The position numbers were made by a program, and so were the translations under genes. 64,000 nucleotides of DNA from Cristatella mucedo. Lineage: Eukaryota > Bryozoa > Phylactolaemata > Cristatellidae. Within the stretch, counting starts at the first letter, position 1. Every line of letters starts with the position of its first letter. The stretch is taken from NCBI GenBank assembly GCA_009760855.2, contig WPIO01000116.1, forward strand, positions 1,182,501 to 1,246,500. Reading direction: 5' to 3'. Below, one piece after another: positions 23,031 to 32,427 of this stretch. The notes under the pieces are model-generated. The model saw only the letters and a program-made list of their open reading frames with translations, did no database searches and was not told the origin of the DNA.

Positions 23031-24104
23031 TTAATTTCTATTAAGGCACTTTGTAAATCAGAGCGAGACTTAGAATAATCGATAGTTGGTTGTTACATGC
23101 ATGGTATTATGCTTAAAATAACTTGCGAAAGCGTAACAGTATGATATGTTTGCACTATACAATTCACAGAAGAACACATTTATAGCCACAGGTCGGTAAG
23201 CCCTTTGATTGATGCGTGAATTACTGCATTAAGTGGGTAACGTGTAGACCTATAAAGAGGAAAGGCCAATAACGACTGCCCTCGCCTTTAAAAAGATCAT
23301 TATCTGAAAATAAGAAAAGTCTATTTCGTAATTTGATCCATTTTTGAAGCAGCCAAATTTACATCGTATAAGAGTAGCAGACAGGATTAAATCGTTAACA
23401 ACAATTTCTGGAATTGTAACAAAGTCCTTTTTGGAAAATACCGAGTATCCATGCACATTAGTACACCGGGAAAAATACTTGGATACCATTAACGAGAAAT
23501 TGCTACTCCGATGCGTTGATTGCCAAGCTGCGTCACGGACATAACTTGCCGACAGGCAGATGCAAATCTATGTGCTGTACTTCATGGCTTTCTAGGATGA
23601 ATGAAGCTGCTCCTAGTCATCGAGGTTCATGAATTCATCACACCGTTTTCATTACAGATTTTTCGGAAAATGGTCCTTAACACTGTAAACACTGAATTTA
23701 TTTTTTAACCAGAAACAATTTATCGTACTATATTTTAGCTAATTGTACAGCCTGCTGGACACGAGACCTATATATTCAAATGGATTCTTGCTATCTGATG
23801 TAGAGGCTAAGCGAATTAGAACGACAGAATAATTAAAGGTTCAAGCTCGTCTACTTTTTTCTATACGGAAAGTTATATACACCTGCTGCCAATCCTTCAT
23901 CCAACGCCGATAATTTGTCAAAACCGACACGCATAAAGACACGCTTGCCACAGTTACGTGATTATTATGTCAGGCGAAATGTCTGACGTACTTTAAAGCT
24001 TGGGCATCCTACTGACTTCAAGGCGGTATTGTATACTAACCGAAATAGATTATTACGCTCAAGAGTAACTCATAATTAAATTATTTATCAGTTGTATTTA
24101 CGTC

Positions 24105-24345
24105 ATAGCTAAGGGATTAGCTCTGGCTACATCAGACTTATGACGTCTTATTAGGCCTGAATATAAGGAGCGGAGGGCAGCTGGGAATGTCAGTATTACG
24201 ACGGAGACGGTTCGCAGCGTATTTCTCGTAAAACGTATCGCTCAGCCGCAGAGACGAGCAAGTCCGTTTACCAGCCGGTAAGCATTTGCCGATATAGGTT
24301 CGCCGCTGCAATCTTTAGTTACTAGCGTTTATTACTAGTTGGTTG
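24105..24345 (+). promoter_or_regulatory. Conserved upstream element, copy III
   Basis: Keeps ACTTATGACGTCTTATTAGG, then GGGAATGTCAGTATTACGAC, GGAGACGGTTCG and TTTACCAGCCGGTAAGCAT at 24267-24285. It lies about 1.4-1.6 kb upstream of exon 1 of copy C. Confidence 0.4.
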
Positions 24346-25349
24346 AACCGACCCGTTCGTCATCTGGGGCATTCCTCAAGAACTCTGCGTTCGCATTAGA
24401 ATATGCAGCAGCTTGCGCCGAGTCGTTGCCTTTAGGCTTAGTAGGTCTCCTCTAAAAGGGAAGGCTCCTTTAAAAGGTTCCCATTCAATCAAAATCCTCT
24501 TTTTGGCTGGCCCGCCGCTTTGCTCACTGGTTCTAACGGAGACGTCTACCAAGTCCGGGCACCTACAGCTTCATTTTTTGCGCCTCTGCATACACTAAAA
24601 TGCGAATATGAATTTTCCTTCAGGTTATAGTCCAAGCTTACGTAATATGCTACACATAATCCGCATCGAAAAAAATTGCAAGTATCTGAAAATAGCCTAA
24701 CTCTTATGCCAAGCATTCCAACCTAGCGAGTCAATTTCATTAGGGTACTGGAGCTTGCCACACTTTAGAATAATCACTATTGCAAGTGTACAGCAGCCCT
24801 CTTGTAATTGTAAACTTTGGCAGAGTCTACTGACTTGCTGTGCTTGATCTTAAGGCAGCATTCGATACTTTTGATCCCGTATTTTGTATGAGTACCTGTC
24901 ATTTTCCATGCACATCGCTTCTATTGTGGACAATCTGATCGTCAATCAGTATGGATGCAATTGGCCACTGTTACTATTTTTATATGTCTCCCTGCTCTTT
25001 AACATGATCGAACTCTCCAAACCTCATTGCAGTCTGTAGCTAAACGCACACCTGATAGCGACGAAATGTTCTAGTTTTCTCCATGAAATTCATTACTCCC
25101 TTAAAGAACATTGTCTTTCTCAAAGCAACTTATGTAAAACCTAGATATAGCACGACCATATGGTTAGTGTCTATATGCTAAATATTACGATGCAAATCTA
25201 GCTAGTGTTGACCCACACAGTGCCATCGTGCATTCAATCAAACTACTAATCCCACTTCTTGCCAATCTGCATTAGCTCCCATTCAAGCAGTGCATTAAAT
25301 TCAATGTTGTGTCACTGATCTGTATGTCCTAAGCAGCTTTGCTAGTCTG

Positions 25350-25480
25350 CCGTGATTGCACACTAGGTTGACCGGTTGCTGGCGACGACATCGGGCACAA
25401 TATCGTCTGTTCAAACCGTTATGTGCTCAATCTTACGTGTCACTGGAAGCGTTTGACTAAGCCGTGCAAAATTGTCCGTC
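25350..25480 (+). mobile_element. Old degenerate SINE-2 copy, block III
   Basis: GCCGTGATTGCACACTAGGT, then TGACCGGTTGCTGGCGACGA and GTTCAAACCG (B-box-like) match the SINE-2 head. It is orthologous in position to 5243 and 17842. Confidence 0.65.
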
Positions 25481-25572
25481 ACTAAAAGTAAGAGGCTTTA
25501 AAGTTATCTAATATGTTCAAGTCACCTGGAACTGACTCGAATTTGGAATTAGGTTTAACAAGAAAATATGTA

Positions 25573-25610
25573 CATATATATATATAAATAAATAAATAAA
25601 TAAATATATT

Positions 25611-25681
<71 letters not shown>

Positions 25682-25692
25682 GTGTGTGTGTC
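25573..25692. repeat. Compound microsatellite (TA)n(TAAA)n(TG)n
   Basis: A short TA run, several TAAA units and then about 80 bp of nearly pure TG. It sits about 50 bp before the acceptor of exon 1 of copy C. The aligned unexpanded sequence is present in blocks I (about 5470-5500) and II (about 18070-18095). Confidence 0.95.
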
Positions 25693-25758
25693 GTGAAAGC
25701 TTCGATTGTATATTTGGCTATTTAATGTCCAATTTTATTCGTAGACATCACCCCAAGC

Positions 25759-28700
25759 ATGTCTAGCACTCTTGAATACGGCATGGAACTACCAGAATCC
25801 TTACCGAAAAGGCCAGAGAAGGTGGACATTTACAGCCCTGGTGTGTTTTTCATAACCCATATTGTTGAAGTATGCTGTCAACTGTTCGGCTAGGTGTTGC
25901 AAGCCAGAGAGAAATTTCGACGCTTACACTTCTCGGCACCCATTCTTTCTTTATGATTAGATGTATGTACTACACTGCTGTTTGAGTGCATCTGAAAGCT
26001 ATGCTGCTAAATTAGTACACACATGTGTAGGCCTGGTATGTTATAACACCCGTGACGCAACATACGTTATTCTAAATTGCTTTGAAATTGTAAACTGTGC
26101 ATTAGGAGCATACAGAAAATGCCCATGAATACTTTTGCTGACTCGTGTTTACTTTAATTCAATGTAGAGTTCAAGCTCTATTGGGAGTTATCTCTAAAGC
26201 AGCATCGAGATATTGGTCAGTGACTAGTTATACTTTCCTAATGATGAGTAAGAATGCATGCCACTTGAGTATATGACAAAGTTATTGTTACACCCAAGTC
26301 TACTTATTTTACGGCGACAGCTAAAATGATTGTCCGTTATTCGAGTGAGGCTGAATTGAGTATCTTGACTAGTCCTAGTGGCTTAGTTCTTCTCAGTGAA
26401 AATGTAGGTTTCCTTCGTTAAAAAACTATTAGACACTAGATAATGATCCTTAATTTAATTAATATTGTTCATTGGGAATAAATTTGATTTATTATTGTTA
26501 TGCCGTTTTAAACAGTTTTTTTAGCGAAGGACACGGAAAACGTTGTGGATGGTAAATGACGAACTTCATACTTCAGATTTCTGAGCTATCACTATACATT
26601 TTATTTTAAGTCACTTTCATTACTGATTTAGAACGAAATAATCTTTCACGGATAGTAATATCGAATAGCATTCGGTCTTTAATTATAAATTCACCATATT
26701 GTACACATCTTGTATACTGCCTGCTTGAGAATAAAGGCATCCCTTGAGGCACATCTACGCCTGCATATAAGCAATACAATACATCTCTGTAAGCTACTCC
26801 ACAAAGACAAATGGCGGCTTTGCGAGTCAGCATAAGAACCCGACTCACTATTTACTGATGAATGCCACTGCACTAAGGGTCTATGAGAAAAGGAGACACA
26901 CTGCCAAATCCCCAGACATAATATCTAATATTGCATCCATAGTGATGGCGTGCTAATGTCGCCAGCCACAATTTTTCTCAAGGCAGGCAATATTAGTGTT
27001 ACGTAATTTATAGAGACAGATATATGGATCTGGCTAATCTATCTGAAAACTGCGAAGTTAGACAGCTGGGAATGTTTTCCTAGGATATGAAGTGATGGCT
27101 AGGTGTCAAGGCTGTCTTGCCTATTAAACTCTGAAATGTTATGCAGTCGTCTAAAACGAAGCTTAATTTCTAGAGCACGCATAAACGGGTCATTTAACAG
27201 CATCCTCCTTTAAAAAAGCTGAAGCTTCGTTTCAAGCCTCAAGATTAGAGTGTTACCTAAGGCTAATTTTAGCCCTAGATTCCAATCAGATTAACGCCTT
27301 TTCTTTGAGACTGATCATTGTTCTAAATCGTCAAAGTAGGCAATCATATTCTCTAACGGCAAAGAATGTTCATAGGTCCAAGAAGGTCATGGCTGTATCT
27401 TGTTCCAAAATTTTCACTGCACATGATGTCATTTTATTACTTAAAAGACGTGTTAACGTCAAAAAGTGTCTCTTACATTCGTACTCATAATTTAAAGTAA
27501 CCCGGAAAGGTAAAGAAGAAACCGAGCCACAAATAACAAAAGTCTCTTGATCTCATCTAGGCATTTTTAAGTTTCGGTCAAACAATGGCCGATTTAAATC
27601 GCTCTATTTTTTACAGATGCATTAAATAGCTCAAATAGAGCTTAAAATAAGTGTTGATGCCACAAAAACAGAGCAGAAATATACTGTTGAGAAAACCAGC
27701 TCTTTCAAGTAAACTTTTATTCATGCAGCAACGTGTTACTCAGACGTACAATCAATGCTTGTCATGCTCTGTCGATGGGCAACGTTTGATGCTAGCAATT
27801 ATCAAGTAATTCATGAGCGAATACAATCTAGCTTTGGCATCACTGGCACTGCATTGAAGTCATTCGCCTCTAATCTCATTTAAACACTCCCGAATATTGA
27901 CTTAAGCTGAGAAAATATCCTTCGATGAAATACTGTAATTTTGGTACCACTGGTTTCCTTGACCGGTTTACTTCCTGCCAAGTTTATCCTCTTCGTCTTT
28001 ACGATGAGATTGCCTGGCCAGGCACATCTAGGTTTTCACTTTTATGCAAATGAAACATTGTTGTACTTTGCCTTTAATCAATCCAAGTCCTCCAGCACGT
28101 TGAGTGGTCTCAACTCTCTTGAAGCTTGTTCTGATTCGGCGTGTATTGACCAGTAATATTTTGCCTTCTGAAGTGCACATCTGATTTCTCCTGCAATAAA
28201 AGATGTTCTCGATGGTGCCCAACGAATAGGCGTTTTCAACCTGTACATTGCGATTCTAGAAAACTTTTTCATGCTCCTCAGATATGCTGATGCATTTACA
28301 CCCGTATTTTGTTCAAAGAACATATAGTTAAAGCGTTCTGGAATTACATTGACGAGGAGTATGCAAGCGTGGGTAAGATTCATTGTAAGCTGCCTTCAGG
28401 GTTAAAGTTCCAACAGCAATAAAAAGCTATAAGTATCTGACTTAATAACAACGTAGAAACTGAGCAGGACTCATAGCATTCGCAAAGGGCAGCACTATCT
28501 GACTTCTACAGGAAAGATCTCGACAAAGCTTCTAGTAAAGCTGAGCCAGCTCTTGAAACGGGCAACTTAAGAAGACATTCTGAACAGAGACAAAGTCCTT
28601 CAAGGAAACGCTGGGCATCTGAAAACACAGAGCTGTTTGACACGAAGGAGATTGTACAAGATCCACCACATAATAGTGAGTCTGGAGCGTCCTCGAGGAA

Positions 28701-29103
28701 ACGTGTCAGGCCATCGATTAAAAAAGAATATTGTGACACTACAATGGAGAGACGTGTGAAAAAAGAGTACAGTTGTGAGACGTGCGGCAAGGTGTTGTCT
28801 CTGGCGTGCAATTTGAGGGCACACATCCTAACTCACAAAGGAGAAATGCCCTACGAATGTACCTACTGCGAAAGAAGATTTACTCATTCTGCACATTTAA
28901 GCAGTCACTTGATGACTTATACGGGCGAGAGACCCTATGCATGCTCAACGTGTGAAAAATCCTTTGCATGCAGGGACCATCTTAGCTCTCACCACCTGGT
29001 TCACACAGTAGAACGTTTTTTTGCCTGTGATAAATGTGATAGTTCCTTCACTCTAAGGCAATACTTAAAAGCCCACCAGAAGAACTGTCACGACGTTTTG
29101 TAA
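25759..29103 (+). pseudogene. Zinc-finger paralog C, disrupted by one early stop (exons 25759-25840, 26168-26215, 28319-28372, 28457-29103)
   Basis: All four exons of gene A are present with matching phase-1 junctions (exon 3 is one codon longer: HIVKAFWNYIDEEY). Exon 1 reads MSSTLEYG, then SLPKRPEKVDI. In exon 4 a TAG at 28474-28476 replaces CAG only six codons in. After it the frame is open to TAA at 29101-29103 through four fingers. Finger 2 has lost its last histidine (HLMTY instead of HLMTH). Relative to gene A, the -1 helix residue is changed in every finger (Q to L, Q to H, R to C, R to L). The exon 4 acceptor has a poor pyrimidine tract. It may be a recent pseudogene, or encode only the N-terminal part. 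Confidence 0.7.
27850..28160 (+). mobile_element. Old LINE reverse-transcriptase fragment in intron 2 of copy C
   Basis: The plus-strand frame contains LGFHFYANETLLYFAFN, equivalent to the F-x-F-Y-A-D-D-T-Q-L-Y core of L2/CR1 reverse transcriptases, with the second catalytic Asp position lost (ANE). Upstream, PAKFILFVFTMRLPGQ resembles the G-P-L-L-F-x-x-Y-I-N-D-L-P motif. Shared with block I (7140-7440). Confidence 0.55.
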
Positions 29104-30040
29104 TTACATCGCCGTCAGACATGTAAAGACGGAGTTTGATTGAGAATTGGAAAAATTTTCACTACATGTTATTAAGTTTTTACTTGTGCTTATGATTGCA
29201 AATGATATGAACTATGTTGTATCCAATCATGCGTCTTACGTAATTCTAAGATCCATCTATATATTTAAATTAATGGCAATCTAAAACGTAGGGATGTCAG
29301 CAAGACGTAGAAATTCAGTTTAATTGTAAAGGATACGTAGGTGTGTCGCTTGCAGAGAAGCTAATCGTTTAATCAAAATTTCCTGCTGGAAGACTATTTT
29401 AGTGATCATATTTCACATTTATAAAATTACTGTCCGGCTAAGAACGTCGTCGGTGGCCACCATAAATGGCAACACTAGACGTCACCACATAGAAGCTGGT
29501 TAACCATGCAATTTTACACAACATCGGTAACTCGTGAGTATAATAACATTTTTAAAACAAAATAATGCTTCTAATATAGTAAGAATAGAGAGCTGGCTAT
29601 CTTTGCATGCGCTTTATAATTGCTTCAAGGAAATAACGATCGAATGGTTATTAGCATCACCGTCTGTATGGAATATTTAAAACATGGGTAGTGATGACAT
29701 GCACAAGCTCAGCATGCATGTGTCGTTAATGGCAGAAAGCACAATGTCACAAGCATGAGCACATAAACGAAGAATCTAAGCGATCTTCTCAGCTCCATGA
29801 TGAGTACATGTGGTCAAGTCAGGAGATGAAAATGTAACTCAGAAGAAGTGATCACCGAAGGTTTATTATGCTATGACTGTCTAAATGAATGGTGAGTAGT
29901 AAAATCATGGTTATTACACCGGTAAGGTTAGTATGTGAAAGACCCACTCAGTCAACAACGAAATAGACCATCGGTAATACTTCGACGAAAAAACGTTTAT
30001 TTACCTTACTGGTTGTCTTCAAGTTAATAAAAATTTTCAA
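29104..30040 (+). other. 3' flank of copy C, block III
   Basis: Aligns with 9811-10700 and 21209-22130. The AATAAA of gene A is replaced by a non-signal sequence here. An old alpha tail remnant lies near 29690-29900 (ATGCACAAGCTCAGCATGC). No coding evidence. Confidence 0.4.
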
Positions 30041-31929
30041 AGCCCCTCACGTTGCGTATTTGTCTATCGTTTGCGACTGGACTGAGAAATTTCAAGAGAA
30101 ATACGAAATCAAACGAAATACATTAGGCAGGAACAAGCTCAAGGCACTGAACTTGAAGCCCACAGCTCCAGCTAAGGATAATGACTTAACGACGGCCCGT
30201 GTGACTGCGAGAAGTTTAACGTTCGCTTTTTCAGCCCTATCTTCAAATCACTTAGCAAGACTCATGCTCACAACAATGTTCTTCCTATATCATGGAGGAG
30301 TGATTAAAATGACCTGGTATATTTTTGTTTTCCCACAACGTTTAACTATTTTCCGTGACGAAAATTGTTAATCGGTGCACCCACTGCAGGAATCGAACAA
30401 TTGCAAATAGGCTTGGTCTGCTTTCCCTCAGGTTCCGTATTGACTGCCACACGTTGGCAACAACACTGCCAAGGTGAATGCAACGAAGATCACATTGATT
30501 CAAGGACAAGCGAAATTTCACACAGACTTGAAGGTTCAAGTGGACCTCAGACTTTAAAAAGAAGAATATTCTCCACATCAGGTGATTATTAGGTGCATAA
30601 CCACTACGAAAGTCGGTGATTTAACTTCTATTTATGGCATAACTGTGATGAAATATTGTTTTCAATTCGGATTTGAGCCGTCTTAAGTGACGAGAACATC
30701 CGTCGAAATGGGAAATGGGAGAATAATTCAGCCTAACGACAAAAACACCTACGGCTCGGACGGAACAGTGAGCTGCATGCACGTGCCAGTCCATTTGCCA
30801 GCTACATAGCTATTGTCCCAATTGTTGAGCTGCCACCATGCTTGTTATACACACTTCTCGGGCGTTCGTTTACAACCGGTTTATCGCTTGCTTTCTCTAG
30901 AAATGAGGGTTTATCATAGACATGCAAGCCGTCGATGGCTCCAAGTCACAGCCTTTATACTCGGCTCGTCCGATAGGTTAGCTTGCACATTTTAAAAGGT
31001 GGGGTCTGCCACTCGGCGAGACGGCAGTGGTCTGGGTCGCATTTGGAGGACCTTCAGAGACTAGCTGCAGTTTAACCGACTCATAACATAGCATAGATGT
31101 TTTGCAAGCGAGCGCCACACAAATTTTAGAAGACGATTAATTGTTAGCCACCAACCACTGTTGTCAGTATCTCGGAGCCTGATGCATAATATCGCTATGC
31201 TCCGTAACAACGAGGACAAAAGTTGCAACTCAAAGGTATCCCCAAAAATTATAATTATCTGAAAATTCAAAGTGGGACTTAAGTAAGGCGAGAAACATTG
31301 GTCAATAAACGGCTCTAAAAGAAGTTTATGTAAGGTAAAAGTCTTGTAATGTAGCTATGAATGCTGATGGAGCTGGGTTAATACTTGTAGAAAATGAAAT
31401 GTATCGTAACTACTAAGAACCATGTTAAATTTAACTGTCTCAGAAGAACGATAGGTGACTATAAAAATACTTTTATGCGTTTATGTTCTTAGCGAATATT
31501 TTAACAAGATAATACCAATTATATTGGCTACAGAATAAATTCTTGACATATGCAAATATAATTTCTCGCTGATTTCTCTTCACGTGCCGGTTGTAGTTCA
31601 GTATCAGAAAAAGCTGCTAAAAATAGTGCACACTTGGTCTCTATCTTCATGCGAAATGTATCTACAAGGGTAATATTTAAGATCTAAGGCGATCCATCCT
31701 TAGTAGAAATTCTACAGAGGTATTTAGACACCAGATAGGTGTGGTTAACTCTGTTTGTAGGCTTCCGATACTGCGACATTATATCACGAGTTTTAGCCGT
31801 TTCTTTCCAGGATCTTTACATATAGCCTTATTACTTCTAAATGAGAATCCTTAAATTTAGCACTATCGAGAATGTAACTACTCTTACCATCGTCGTAATA
31901 ATGATCTTTCAGAAGCCTTGAACGAATAA
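30041..31929. other. Unassigned region after block III
   Basis: Open frames here (for example 30060-30371 plus strand) match no family and have no counterpart frame in aligned block II, so they are probably chance. The stretch 30740-30910 is GC-richer and resembles 56010-56170 (shared GAGCTGCA, CCATTTGC-type and GTTTATC...GCTT landmarks), so it is a low-copy repeat. Confidence 0.35.
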
Positions 31930-32270
31930 TGTAATATAATGTATCCCCTTCTGTCACTCATCAAAGTCATAATGACCATGAGGGTGTTACTCAGGAGAGT
32001 TTTGTATACCTCACTAACAGCCTAAGCGGCTTTCGGTACACATTCAGTAGCCAACAGAATTCGTCTCACACAACAAAAAGAAAGTGGGAAGCATAGCAGA
32101 GTCAGGCGAGTGGCTGTGGTAGTGAGTAGCATAGAAGCCGGAGCTCAGGACCGCTGAAAAGGATGTGCCATAATCGGCAGTTAGAGATTAGTTGCCGTTG
32201 CCTACGAATTGTGGAAGCTAGTTCCACTGTCGAGGATCTGCAGACCAAATGTTTGTCGTGCTTATAAATA
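31930..32270 (-). mobile_element. L2-like LINE family beta, 3' fragment
   Basis: Minus-strand copy of the beta 3' region: CAGGAGAGTTTTGTATACC, CAGCCTAAGCGGCTTTCGG, then CATTCAGTAGCCAACAG, continuing into GCCATAATCGGCAG and ACGAATTGTGGAAGC. Collinear with 6745-7110 and 51470-51900. Confidence 0.6.
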
Positions 32271-32427
32271 ATGAATAATTCAATGAAAATATTACTCTGT
32301 AAAATTGCTCATTGATCGCTCATAAATACAGCAATATCAGCAAAATTGTTGTATATTGCCTTTTCAAAAGAACACTGCAAATTATTGCATCTTATCGCTG
32401 CAATCGTTGATAACATACCCTAATAGA

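Larger units (their letters stand above)
23030..30040 (+). repeat. Paralogous block III (carries zinc-finger copy C)
   Basis: Collinear with block I over its start (23040-23210 against 550-715; 23240-23560 against 1340-1660), upstream element, SINE-2, four exons and 3' flank. It differs by a long microsatellite just before exon 1 and by lacking the beta LINE of block I. Confidence 0.7.

Noticed and set aside
30060-30371. 103-codon plus-strand open frame after block III
   Set aside because: The aligned block II sequence near 22150 does not keep the frame, and no domain is recognised.
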